Shown here piece after piece: positions 12,660-23,061 of a DNA stretch of 64,000 nucleotides. Source of the stretch: Paralithodes platypus. Its lineage: Eukaryota; Arthropoda; Malacostraca; Decapoda; Lithodidae. The DNA is taken from NCBI GenBank assembly GCA_032716605.1, contig CM064519.1, positions 22,893,688 to 22,957,687 on the forward strand. Reading direction: 5' to 3'. Made by a program: the position numbers and the translations under genes. Numbering within the stretch: the stretch's first letter is position 1; each line of letters starts with the position of its first letter. Under the pieces are notes generated by a model. The model was given only the letters and a program-made list of their open reading frames with translations, made no database searches and had not been told where the DNA came from.

Positions 12660-14471
12660 CAATAATATCCTCATCATCATCAGGGGGGGGGGTATTTAGG
12701 GTCGCCGTTAGTCTGGGTGACGGTCTGGTAATAGTAGTGGTGGTTCACTTTCACTTTGGAAGGGCGGGGTGGATATACCGTTAGTTCTTGTCATTAGGAA
12801 TGTGGGTCTGGGGGCGAGCTGGCCCGGGGCCAGTTTTGGAGGGGGGGTCTAAGTGGTTTCGGTCGGGGGTAGTGATAGGGGGGTTTTAATGATGAAACGG
12901 GCAGGTCGAGTCGGGGTTGTTGTTGCGGAAGAGGTTGGTGCTGGGGAGGGGTTGAATTGTGTAGAGAGTTGTGGTCGTGAGTGGGGTTTGGGGGAGGGGT
13001 GAGTAAGGCTGAAGGTTGAGAGTTTACTATGATCGGGTGGTTTGGAGGTTTGGGGTGTGGGGATTTGATAGGGAGATGGTGGGGGGGGGTCTGGGCAGGC
13101 AGGGTTGTGGTTTGAGAGGGGTTGAATTTAGAGTGATTTTATTTCCGGGAGAGACATGGATGGGATTTCGAGGAGTGGTTGAAGTTGAGAGGTTGATTAT
13201 GTTGTTTGGGGCGAGAGGGAGAGTATTTTGGGGTTTAGCCAAGGTGGAAAAAGTTTTGTGGTTGGATTGGGATGGGAGTGGTATTTCGTCGAGCGGGATC
13301 TTTGGGGGGGGAATTTGGGGGGGGGGGGGGTAACGGTGAAGAGGGGGAGGTTGATAGTTTAGCTGGGCTCATGATGGTGGGGGACCGACTGGTGAGCAGG
13401 TGTTCGGGACGCATGAGGGGGGGGTATCACTTTCGTGGGGGTCACGCGTGACGCGGGGATTAACGGCCCGTGTGGGAGGGTCAGAGTGCTGGGGTGTGTC
13501 GGTGGCAGTGACGGTTTGCTTAGAGGTTATCTGGGGTTGGTGGGTTTGTCTGTCATGAGGGGGTGAGTCAAGTGTGGGGTTTTGAAGTTTATTAGGGGTG
13601 TGAATTGTGGGGGGGTGGAAGGGAGCTACTGACGGAAAACTGTCACAAGGGAGATTTTGTTGGTGGGGGAATAGCTGAGTATTTCTGGGGGAAGGGGGGA
13701 ACATAGTTGGGTCCCTAGGTCGTCACGCGTGAGGGGAGGGTTTACGGCGCGTGTGGGAGGGTCAGGGTGGTGAGAGGTGAGCGAGTTAGGAAACGGGATT
13801 TGTTGGGGGGACTGCGGCGGGTTGGTGGGGGAAGAGTTAGGTGTAGAACAGGGGTTATTGGTAGAGGACTGATGTATAGATTTGGGGTTGTTAATAGGAC
13901 GAATTTTGGGAATTTTCTTGGTGGCAGTCTCGGTCTGGTTAGAGGTTCTCTGGGACTGGTGAGTTTGTTTGACATGAGAGGGCGAGTCAATTGTGGGGTT
14001 TCGAAGTTTTCTAGGGGTGTGAATTGTGTGGGGGTGGAAGGGAGCTACTGACTGAAAACTGTCACAAGCTACCGACGGAAAACTGTCACAAGGGAAATTT
14101 TGTTGGTGGGGGGATAGCTGAACATTTCTGGGGTCATGTGGAAAATATGTTGTGGTAGGCCTACATAGGTAGGCATAGCTAGAATACGGCTCTTGTTGGG
14201 GGGGCTGCTGAGGGTTGGTGGGGGGAGAGGTCGGTAAACTGTCACAAGGGAAATTTTGTTGGTGGGGGGATAGCTGAACATTTCTGGGGTCATGTGGAAA
14301 ATATGTTGTGGTAGGCCTACATAGGTAGGCATAGCTAGAATACGGCTCTTGTTGGGGGGGCTGCTGAGGGTTGGTGGGGGGAGAGTTCACTGGAGTTGGA
14401 CTTTCACCGGAAGTCATTTTGGAAGGGTGCACGGAGTCTTGGATAGGGGATTCATCGAACTGCGTAGGCAT
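12660..14471 (-). pseudogene. Proline-rich coding remnant downstream of gag, element A
   Basis: The sense strand is C-rich and encodes long proline, serine and threonine-rich frames (for example 13,626-14,471) broken by frameshifts in homopolymer runs. The frame at 13,626-14,471 continues the Gag-like protein after the 19-bp deletion near 14,450. It includes two tandem copies of an about 146-bp segment (starting near 14,090 and 14,235), which encode a repeated block ending in KISLVTVFR in one frame. The protein has no recognised domain, and no zinc knuckle is seen. The plus strand here is very G-rich. Confidence 0.65.
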
Positions 14472-15007
14472 TCTTCTCTGATGGCGAGCATATGTTCTTC
14501 GAATAAGCCATACGGGTCGAGATGGGCGGTGATGTGGGGTGGGAGGATGTTTAACAATGCGGTGAATAAGAGTTCATTTTGTTGGTCGTAATCTTCATAG
14601 CTATACGTGGTCCTCACGTATCTGTAGAGTTGTATGAGGGTCACATTTATATCCCCTTCATACTTGATCTCGTCGACTTTTATTATTTTGGGGGCGACGG
14701 GGGAACCCAAAAGTGGATCTAAAGTCCGGATCACGAAGGATCGAAACTGGTTCCAGGTACTCTCTGGCGTATTCTGTTTCACCATTTGGTGAATAAATTC
14801 TTTAAAAGTAGGCTTATCAACAAGTTGGGAAACGGCTTCTCCCAACTGTACAACATGCAAAATTGCCATGGCGATTTTTTCGCGGTCATTATGAAGTACC
14901 ACATCGTACACTGGCTTTATTATGTCTAAGTAACTGGTGATATCATATGTGTTTACATCATACTTGGGAATGTGTGCGAGTGGCTGAAGATTTCGCGATG
15001 TTGCCAT
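14414..15007 (-). pseudogene. Gag-like protein of element A, frameshifted
   Basis: Reads from ATG at 15,007, 71 bases inside the 5' LTR/internal junction. It encodes the same N-terminal domain as elements C and D: an acidic helical segment, TWNQFRSFVIRTLDPLLG and ELLFTALLNILPPHITAHLD. It ends early at 14,414. Compared with C (near 26,100) and D (near 48,400), 19 bp are missing between two copies of CCCCTATCCA, which shifts the frame. The capsid-like role is inferred from position after the primer-binding site and helical character. Translation could start 17 codons upstream only at a non-ATG codon. Confidence 0.75.
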
Positions 15008-15061
15008 GCTTCTACTGTTCCAAACTTGCAGTGTAATGCAACCTTTTATCCGAATCAAGAA

Positions 15062-15076
15062 CCACCGCTGCCGCCA
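15062..15076 (-). other. Primer-binding site of element A (tRNA-Leu-like)
   Basis: Sense TGGCGGCAGCGGTGG begins one base after the LTR end. It is complementary, with one mismatch, to the 3' end of common eukaryotic tRNA-Leu (CCACCGCTGCC plus CCA). That tRNA end is quoted from general knowledge, not checked. The same site occurs at 26,724-26,738 and 47,792-47,806. Confidence 0.75.
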
Positions 15077-15077
15077 A

Positions 15078-18000
15078 TGTTATGCCCTGTTTTTCTACAG
15101 GTTTAACTTGGGTAATGTGAGTTCTAAATTGACTGGGTATATAAGGCTGCATGCACAATACAAGATATGAGGAATAGAGAACACAAAGAAACACACATGG
15201 TAGCAAGTTACATGATCACGTTTATTGATATACCACTGCAGAATACTTGTGTAAGACAATATAATAGAATTGAACAACACTAGCATAAGTGGATCTGGAT
15301 GGAGCCTAGTCTCCCACTTCCAACGTTCAGGTATTAATCTTCTGATCACTGGCTTTGATTTCACAGGTTTATATACCGAAGACCATCAATGTTACTTATA
15401 GATTCATATTCACTGTTAGATTTATTACTGGTAGCTCTGGTGCACAAGTAGTAGTTCACAGACTAGATTAGACACGCATTTTTAGAGCACGGGAATTCTA
15501 GTAACCTCAGGGGGTACTGATCTAAGTTTTATATCCTTGTCTCAGAAATACATAGAACGCAAATCAGTGGGCGAACGTTAGATATCACTAGAGTTTTTAA
15601 TATCTGAATAAGGTAATTACGAGAGTCAAGGTCGCCTGTTAATTAAAGAGCACTGATCGCTTAGTACGTCCCAAATGGAATGGTTAAGTATGAATTACAC
15701 TGGGCAAGGTCTTAGCCACTTCGTAGAAATATTAATTAGTGAATCTAAAACAGCACAGTAACATGTAGTACTGCTAAAGGGAATCTTGGGTAGTATCTGA
15801 TGGGTCTGGTCCTGGTTATCTTGCGTCCATGATGTTGGGGGCTAACGACTGGTTCCGCGGCCGTCCAGGGGGGCCATATGTGTGAAGTTCTTCAATACGT
15901 GGGCAGGTCCTTCTATCCAAATCTGCCACGGAGTCTGCCGGTTCTGGGATCTCACTCCGGAACAACACAAGGGCAGAGCTAGAAATTAACTGCAGGGTAG
16001 TGACCCCTGGTTGGTGTCTAGCTTTCAACTGATTTGACTGGGGGCGGGAGTTAGATTTATAGGCTCGGTTCTGGACCCTGCAGACAGTAGGGATCCCGAG
16101 TCTTATGGACTTAATTGAGCTCTCAATAGATATGGGGACTAGGTAAGATGGTATTTACTGTTGTGGCACAGGGCGATAGGAAGCCTTTATATTTTCATAT
16201 AACTGAGCCTTAGTAAGAGGTACTATTTTGGCTATACTGGACGTATTTAGGGGAGAGAGACTGGATCTACTTTGCGAGGAGGATGGGGACAGCTGTGATA
16301 GGAGCGTCTCTCTAGATTGTTCAATCTTCATTCTATGGTATAGCTGAGGTGCTAATTTAGTGATCAGAGCATGCAAGAAAGGTAAATGGTTTATTGTGAG
16401 GTAATAGAGGTTAGTAAAGGTGTTAGTCATTCATGGTTAGTTCATTGATAGGAAGAATTCCTGTGCTACCTGGCAATGACTCGAAAGTCAAAACAGGGGG
16501 CAGGTATACCTCCGCGGGGGTGGGGGTCTCCCTCCTCGGGTGGGCAAAAAGGGGGAGCTGGGCGCCCTCTCTCTGATATATTCGTCCGGCGGCTGTGGCT
16601 AGGGGCTTGCCATATCACCAGTGTTTGTAATAACCCTCTGTGTATGAGACAGATGTGAGTGTCTTTAATACCAAAACCGAAGGTGCCTTAGCTAGCTGGT
16701 TTTACTCGGCTGGTTGTTAATTGTAGGGTTTGCTGGATATGGTGGAGACTGGGTTGCTAACTCTGCCACATTTATCTGGAAGTATGACAATAGAAGTTAG
16801 TTACTGGCGGGGCGGCTAGCCTCGCACCGACGACCATTGGGTGCAGGGTTGTGAATGTGTTGTAAGAGAATAGATGGCATGCAAGGGGCTAGTAAAGTTC
16901 TAATGTTCTGGCCTACTAAGTGAAGGTAGGCTGGATAGGAGTATATATAAAAGGTTGGAGAGCGTTAGTAACGGACAATTCAAGGATCTTCAAGAGGTAT
17001 GAGAGAGAGGCTAGGTCGGACAAGAGTCGAGAAGCGCGGGTGTCTTAATGAGAGGGGGGGGGGGGGGAGTTCAAGGGCTACAGGGAAATTTTGCCCCTAA
17101 GGTCCCTGGGCGTGGGGGTGGCATTAGGCTACAATTGATATGGAAGTTTGAAAAGGCAGTAGAATACGTTAGCCAAATGCTACCGGGGAATGCAACTATG
17201 GGGTGGTATATGAGTCTGGAAAAGATAGAGTTATGTGATCAGTCAGAGGGTTATGGATACTATTAGTTGGCCCTGGGAACTGCTTTTTCTATTAAATATA
17301 AAATACCACCCACAGCGGCAGTTCGTAGGGGTACTTAGTTATTGTTTCGGGGTACTTATGACAGATACTGGTAACCAGGTTATCTTATACAATCTCTGGT
17401 TGGGGTAAGAGGTGTAAGACACGAAATAAATTGGCGTAGTGTGGGCTGTGGATACGAAGGAGGCAAGGGGAAGACGTATGACAATTGTGGAAAGTAAATG
17501 GAAAAAGGTGAACACAATGGCGGATAAAAATACTTAACCTAAGGATTGCATACATAGATTTATGGGGCGATGGGTCTTCAGAAGCTTAGTCTGGCAAGAC
17601 AAGATGTTAGGGAATGTTAATATTAATACTTAGTTACTAGAGGAACAGTGCAAGGGGCGACTGGGCACGGGTTACATATATCTATACTCGTCATGGAAAA
17701 TGATATACGAGGTCTAGGGACAGCGTGGGTGTTTTAACTTCTAAGATATATAACATCTACTTCTCGGATGCAAGAACATACATAGATATAATTATGGCTG
17801 TCTGATGTGTTGGCATTGGCTCAACGTCGGGACAGGCATGGGTGTTTTTAATATGAATGTATATTCCTGTTCATCATCTTTGTAGTTGGGAGTGTAGGAC
17901 ACGAGGGGGTTAGTGTACGTGAGGTGTAGAAAATGGTCAGTTTTAGAAAAGGTAAATGGGTGTGTCCTGGAGCTGTTTAGCCCTGCGGGCTTGGGCTGTC

Positions 18001-18115
18001 TGAAATGGCTGGCTCGGTCAGCTGGTCCTTTCGTTCTGTGGACCTTTCCTTTGGTGTTTCTGTGTGGTGTTCGTTCATGGCTTCTGTGGTGGGCTTCTCG
18101 TTCTGGGGCATTTTA
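15078..18115 (-). repeat. 5' LTR of element A (family L)
   Basis: 3,038 bp, nearly identical to 9,089-12,124. The right edge meets the interrupted LINE at TCCAA (18,116-18,120), proving that the LTR begins with TAAAATG rather than the usual TG. Confidence 0.92.
15368..15375 (-). promoter_or_regulatory. TATA box candidate in family L LTR
   Basis: Sense TATATAAA lies about 290 bp before the LTR 3' end, so R and U5 would be short and U3 very long. Copies lie at 9,377-9,384, about 20,071-20,078 and 47,496-47,503. Confidence 0.5.
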
Positions 18116-18120
18116 TCCAA
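18116..18120 (+). repeat. Target-site duplication of element A, right copy (TCCAA)
   Basis: Matches 9,084-9,088. Confidence 0.85.
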
Positions 18121-18195
18121 CATACCCACCCATCTTTTTCTAATAATCTTTTCACAAAGCTTATTCAAAGGTGTCAACTCAAAAATTATAAGACA
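18116..18195 (-). pseudogene. CR1-like LINE fragment, upstream continuation
   Basis: Minus-strand frame ELTPLNKLCEKIIRKRWVGM joins, once element A and one TCCAA copy are removed, to the RT frame at 9,083 that continues with IISSKQFGFRKG. This is the expected order of a LINE RT fingers region. It becomes unrecognisable beyond about 18,200. Confidence 0.85.
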
Positions 18196-18348
18196 TGAAC
18201 TCTTTCCTTACCAGTCAAAGAATGTGAGCAGCAGCAAACACTAACACCCTCACCCTTTGGAGTCAAGAGACCAACGGAGCGAGACTCGGATAGTCAGATT
18301 ACCTAATTTGGACCGTGTAACTTACTGGTGCTCCTTCCCCTCAGCCGA

Positions 18349-18809
18349 CTGAAAACAGTTATTTGTTACTTGTTACTTATTACCTATTGAATAAGTAACA
18401 GAACATTGAAAACAGTTACTTGTTACTTGTTACTTATTACCTATTGAATAAATAACAGAACATTGAAAACAGTTACTTGTTACTTGTTACTTATTACCTA
18501 TTGAATAAGTAACAGAACATTGAAAACAGTTACTTGTTACTTGTTACTTATTCCAATAAGTAACAGAGTCCTGAAAACAGTTACTTGTTAGGCTACTTGT
18601 TACTTATTCCAATAGGTAACAGTTACTCATTCGAATAAGTAACATACTTATTCCAATAAGAAACAGTTACTTATTCGAATAAGTAACATTGTCCTGAAAA
18701 CAGTTACTTGGTACTTGTTACTTATTCCAATACGTAACAGTTACTTATTCGAATAAGTAACAGTCCTGAAAACAGTTAGGCCTACTTGTTACTTATTCCA
18801 ATAGGTAAC
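18349..18809. repeat. Second palindromic array, left part
   Basis: Tandem units contain TTACTTG heptamers, a TTCGAA- or TTCCAA-centred palindrome (gttacttattcgaataagta) and the linker CAGAGTCCTGAAAACAG. Some units here are variants with ctattgaataa in place of the core. The array is cut at 18,809 by element C and resumes at 27,189. Confidence 0.9.
18805..18809 (+). repeat. Target-site duplication of element C, left copy (GTAAC)
   Basis: Matches 27,189-27,193. Removing element C and one copy restores a normal array unit. Confidence 0.9.
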
Positions 18810-18952
18810 TGAAATGCTAGGTTTTTCCAGGTTAAATAGGAATGGGAATTATCCCCAGACTACCTTTAGGATCAACCATTCCTGGTACCTGGCGCGGGGT
18901 ACGAACCTCTGAAGGGAATTTAACCCCCCTAAAAACCCACAGGTTTTGAGAT

Positions 18953-19133
18953 AATAATAATAATAATAATAATAATAATAGTTCTTAAAGCTAGCGCATG
19001 CTAAGCTAGCTAAGGATAGCTCAATAAGGCCGATTAGGCGTATTTCCATTGGGGTCCTGTACTACTACCCCATCCCTTTGCTCATGAGGGATGGTAACGA
19101 CTCAGTGCTTGTGAAAAATCTTTAATGCGAGAT
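18953..19133 (-). mobile_element. Small retroposon-like insertion with (ATT)n tail
   Basis: 181 bp present only in this S LTR. It is bounded by GAGAT at 18,948-18,952 and 19,129-19,133, and on the minus strand ends in about nine ATT repeats. The other two S LTRs read straight through at a single GAGAT. A 5'-truncated SINE or LINE tail with a 5-bp duplication is the simplest reading. Loss of the block by recombination between GAGAT copies in the other LTRs is the alternative. Confidence 0.65.
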
Positions 19134-19220
19134 GCCTTGGGTGGGGTTCGAACCCTGGTTAGTGATGCACCACCATCACCACCAGGCCCGCGCGCTAACC
19201 CACTGTACTACCACGGACGT
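19133..19220 (-). other. tRNA-like Pol III promoter segment in S LTR (copy 1)
   Basis: The minus strand begins ACGTCCGTGGTAGTACAGTG (A-box-like) and, about 50 nt later, has a perfect B box GGTTCGAACCC. It resembles the head of a tRNA-derived SINE rather than a functional tRNA: the T stem has only three good pairs and the acceptor stem does not close. All three S LTR copies are 88 nt. Confidence 0.7.
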
Positions 19221-19253
19221 ACAAAAGTATAGCAACCTTAGTCCGATTTTTAA

Positions 19254-19373
19254 GAACCACGGTGATGGTCTCTCGAGATGAGTTTATTGGACTTACCATC
19301 TACGACTATTTTCGAACCACGGTGATAGTCTCTCGAGACGAGTTTATTGGACTTACCATCTACGACTATTTTA
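19254..19373 (-). repeat. 60-bp tandem duplication in S LTR U3
   Basis: Two near-identical 60-bp units, starting gaaccacggtgat and containing CTCGAGA. The same pair is at 27,003-27,122. Duplications of this size in U3 often act as enhancers; that role is inferred here. Confidence 0.75.
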
Positions 19374-19382
19374 CGCTATACC

Positions 19383-19390
19383 TGACGTCA
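19383..19390 (-). promoter_or_regulatory. CRE-like motif TGACGTCA in S LTR
   Basis: Perfect palindromic CREB/ATF consensus near the start of U3. It is conserved at 27,132-27,139. Function not demonstrated. Confidence 0.45.
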
Positions 19391-19439
19391 ACTCGGGTTA
19401 GTATTATTGTGGGTGCGGGACATTTTCGAGGGCATTACA

Positions 19440-19543
19440 CCACATTCCTTTTTAGTTAGGCTAGCCATCTCAATTCTTGGTATAGGGTTCGCGTGACGGG
19501 TGCTCCACGTAGCTACCTGGTCACGTTCCCTAGCTGCCACCAA
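19440..19543 (-). other. 104-bp internal region of a TRIM-like unit
   Basis: On the sense strand it begins TTGGTGGCAGC, a tRNA-Leu-like primer-binding site start, and ends AAAAAGGAATGTGG before TGTAATGCCC, a plausible polypurine tract. There is no coding capacity. LTR, primer site, purine tract and LTR with almost nothing between is the definition of a terminal-repeat retrotransposon in miniature. Confidence 0.7.
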
Positions 19544-19803
19544 TGAAATGCTAGGTTTTTCCAGGTTAAATAGGAATGGGAATTTATCCCCAGGCTACCT
19601 TTAGGATCAACCTTTCCTGGTACCTGGCGCGGGGTACGAACCTCTGAAGGGAATTAACCCCCCTAAAAACCCACAAGTTTTGAGATGCCTTGGGTGGGGT
19701 TCGAACCCTGGTTAGTGACGCACCACCATCACCACCAGGTCCGCGCGCTAACCCACTGTACTACCACGGACGTACAAAAGTATAGTAACCTTAGTCCAAT
19801 TTT
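19544..19803 (-). repeat. Partial S LTR, truncated at the L/S joint
   Basis: Matches 26,740 to about 26,999 of the intact S LTR. It stops in an A-run (sense), where family L LTR sequence begins. Confidence 0.8.
19686..19773 (-). other. tRNA-like segment in S LTR (copy 2)
   Basis: 88 nt, matching copy 1, with an intact GGTTCGAACCC B box. A TTTTT run follows on the sense strand about 25 nt after its end and could terminate Pol III. Confidence 0.65.
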
Positions 19804-22800
19804 TTCTACAGGTTTAACTTGGGTAATGTGAGTTCTAATTGACTGGGTATATAAGGCTGCATGCACAATACAAGATATGAGGAATAGAGAACACAAAGAA
19901 ACACATGGTAGCAAGTTACACGATCACGTTTATTGATATACCACTGCAGAATACTTGTGTAAGACAATATAATAGAATCGAACAACACTAGCATAAGTGG
20001 ATCTGGATGGAGCCTAGTCTCCCACTTCCAACGTTCAGGTATTAATCTTCTGATCACTGGCTTTGATTTAACAGGTTTATATACCGAAGACCATCAATGT
20101 TACTTATAGAATCATATTCACTGTTAGATTTCTTACTGGTAGCTCTGGTGCACAAGTAGTAGTTCACAGACTAGATTAGCCACGCGTATTTTAGAGCACG
20201 GGAATTCTAGTAACCTCAGGGGGTACTGATCTAAGTTTTCTATTCTTGTCCCAGAAATACATAGAACGCAAATCAGTGGGCGAACCTTCAGATATTACTA
20301 GGGTTTCCTTCTAGGTAATAATATCTGGGCATATGGTTGATTACGAGAGTTAGTATCGCTTGTTAAATAATGAACACTGATACGCTTAGCACTTCCTAAT
20401 TGAATGGTTATATGAATTATACTGGGGCAAAGAGATAGCCACTTCGTAGAAATATTAATTAGTGAATCTCTAAACAGCACAGTAATATGTAGTACTGCTA
20501 AAGGGAATCTTAGGTAGCATCTGATGGGTCTGGTCCTGGTTATCTTGCGTCCATGATGTTGGGGGCTAACGACTGGTTCCGCGGCCGTCCAGGGGGCCCA
20601 TATGTGTGAAGTTCTTAAATACGTGGGCAGGTCCTTCTATCCAAATCTGCCACGGAGTCTGCCGGCTCTGGGATCTCACTCCGGAACAACACAAGGGCAG
20701 AGCTAGAAGTTAACTGCAGGGTAGTGACCCCTGGTTGGTGTCTAGCTTTCAACTGATTTGACTGGGGGCGGGAGCTAGATTTATAGGCTCGGTTCTGGAC
20801 CCTGTAGACAGTAGGGATCTCGAGTCTTATGGACTTATTTGACCTCTCAATAGATATGGAGACTAGGTAAGATGGTATTTACTGTTGTGGCACATGGCTA
20901 TAGGAAAACCTTTATATTTTCATATAACTGAGCCTTAGTAAGAGGTACTATTTTGGCTATACTGGAAGTATTTAGGGGAGAGAGACTGGATCTACTTTGC
21001 GAGGAGGATGGGGACAGCTGTGATAGGAGCGTCTCTCTAGATTGTTCAATCTTCATTCTATGGTATAGCTGAGGTGCTAATTTAGTGATCAGAGCATGCA
21101 AGAAAGGTAAATGGTTTATTGTGAGTAATAGAGGTTAGTAAAGGTGTTAGTCATGCATGGTTAGTTCATTGATAGGAAGAATTCCTGTGCTACCTGGCAA
21201 TGGCTCGGAAGTCAAAACAGGGGCCAGGTATACCTCCGCGGGGGTGGGGGTCTCCCTCCTCGGGTGGGCAAAAAGGGGGAGCTGGGCGCCCTCTCTCTGT
21301 GATAGTCGTCCGGCGGCTGTGGCTAGGGGCTTGCCATATCACCAGTGTTTGTAATAACCCTCTGTGTATGAGACAGATGTGGGTGTCCTTAATACCAAAA
21401 CCGAAGGTGCCTTAGCTAGCTGGTTTTACTCGGCTGGTTGTTAATTGTAGGGTTTGCTGGATGTGGTGGAGACTGGGTTGCTAACTCTGCCACATTTATC
21501 TGGAAGTATGGCAATAGAAGTTAGTTACTGGCGGGGCGGCTAGCCTCGCACCGACGACCATTGGGTGCAGGGTTGTGAATGGGTTGTAAGAGAATAGATG
21601 GCATGCAAGGGGCTAGTAAAGTTCTAATGTTGTTCTGGCCTACTAAGTGAAGGTAGGCTGGATAGGAGTATATATATAAAAGGTTGGAGAGCGTTAGCAA
21701 CGGACAATTCAAGGATCTTCAAGAGGTATGAGAGAGAGGCTAGGTCGGACAAGAGTCGAGAAGCGCGGGTGTCTTAATGAGAGGGGGGGGACAGTTCAAG
21801 GGCTACAGGGAAATTTTGCCCCTAAGGTCCCTGGGCGTGGGGGTGGCATTAGGCTACAATTGATATGGAAGTTTGAAAAGGCAGTAGAATACGTTAGCCA
21901 AATGCTACCGGGGAATGCAACTATGGGGTGGTATATGAGTCTGGAAAAGATAGAGTTATGTGATCAGTCCGAGGGGTTATGGATACTATTAGTTGGCCAT
22001 GGGAACTGCGTTTTCTATTAAATATAAATATACCAACAACAGCGGCAGTTCGTAGGGGTACTTAGTTATTGTTTCGGGGTACTTATGACAGATACTGGTA
22101 ACCAGGTTATCTTATACAATCTCTGGTTGGGGTAAGAGGTGTATGACACGAATTAAATTGGCGTAGTGTGGACTGTGGATACGAAGGAGGCAAGGGGAAG
22201 ACGTATGACAATTGTGGGAAAGTAAATGGAAAAAGGTGAACACAATGGCGGATAAAAATACTTAACCCAAGGATTGAATACATAGATTTATGGGGCGATG
22301 GGTCTTCAGAAGCTTAGTCTGGCAAGACAAGATGTTAGGGAATGTTAATATTAATACTTAAACTAAGGATTGCATACATCGATGAACGATGACATTATAG
22401 TCGTCGTCCTAATAAGGTGATGAAACCTGGTTGATCTGTACTTGGCACAATACGACACAAGGACAGTGCCGCTATGTCGTATCAATGCTGGTGGCAGTTA
22501 ATATTATAGACTTAGTTACTAGAGGAACAATGCAAGGGGCGACTGAGCACGGGTTACATATATCTATACTCGTCATGGGAAATGATATACGAGGTCTAGG
22601 GACAAGCGTGGGTGTTTTAACTTCTAAGATATATAACATCTACTTCTCGGATGTAAGAACATACATAGATATAATTATGGCTGTCTGATGTGTTGGCATT
22701 GGCTCAACGTCGGGACAGGGCATGGGTGTTTTTAATATGAATGTATATTCCTGTTCATCATCTTTGTAGTTAGGAGTGTAGGACACGAGGGGGTTAGTGT

Positions 22801-23000
22801 ACGTGAGGTGTGGAAAATGGTCAGTTTAGAAAAGGTAAATGGGTGCAGCCTGGAGCTGCTTAGCCCTGCGGGCTTGGGCCTGTCTGAAATGGCTGGCTCG
22901 GTCAGCTGGTCCTTTCGTTCTGTGGACCTTTCCTTTGGGTGTTTCTGTGTGGTGTTCGTTCGTGGCTTCTGTGGTGGGCTTCTCGTTCTGGGGCATTTTA
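19804..23000 (-). repeat. Family L LTR inside element C, 3' end missing
   Basis: About 3.2 kb matching the LTRs of A, plus one about 150-bp hairpin-bearing module (near 22,365-22,510) that A lacks. It follows the polypurine tract, as a 3' LTR should, but its final bases (CAGGGCATAACA) are replaced by S LTR sequence. Confidence 0.85.
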
Positions 23001-23014
23001 CTTCCCTCTCCTTC
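23001..23014 (-). other. Polypurine tract in element C
   Basis: GAAGGAGAGGGAAG on the sense strand, next to the internal L LTR. Confidence 0.8.
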
Positions 23015-23061
23015 ATTATAGGCTCGTCCTCGAGCCTCAAGGGTGAAGTAAAAAGAATCAT

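Larger units (their letters stand above)
9089..18115 (-). mobile_element. Element A: non-autonomous LTR retrotransposon, family L, complete
   Basis: The element is 9,027 bp on the minus strand: 5' LTR 15,078-18,115, internal region 12,125-15,077 and 3' LTR 9,089-12,124. It has a primer-binding site, polypurine tract and perfect TCCAA target duplication. It encodes only a Gag-like protein and proline-rich frames; no protease, RT, RNase H or integrase motif is present. The LTRs, about 3.04 kb each, are longer than the 2.95 kb internal region. The two LTRs differ by only a handful of small indels and at least one substitution (9,089-12,124 versus 15,078-18,115), so the insertion is young. It splits a CR1-like LINE. 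Confidence 0.92.
18810..19439 (-). repeat. 3' LTR of element C (family S) with internal insertion
   Basis: The sense strand starts TGTAATGCCC and ends GCATTTCA. It contains two 60-bp tandem copies (19,254-19,373), a TGACGTCA motif, a tRNA-like segment (19,133-19,220) and a 181-bp insertion (18,953-19,133) that the other S LTRs lack. Confidence 0.85.

Noticed and set aside
15095..15364. An 89-codon ORF in R-U5 (starting MKSKPVIRRLIPERW) found in all L LTRs
   Set aside because: These LTRs are too similar for frame conservation to be informative, and the frame runs into different sequences at each site.
19133..19220. A functional tRNA gene
   Set aside because: The acceptor stem does not close, the T stem is weak, there is no clear anticodon arm, and the segment is embedded in all S LTRs.
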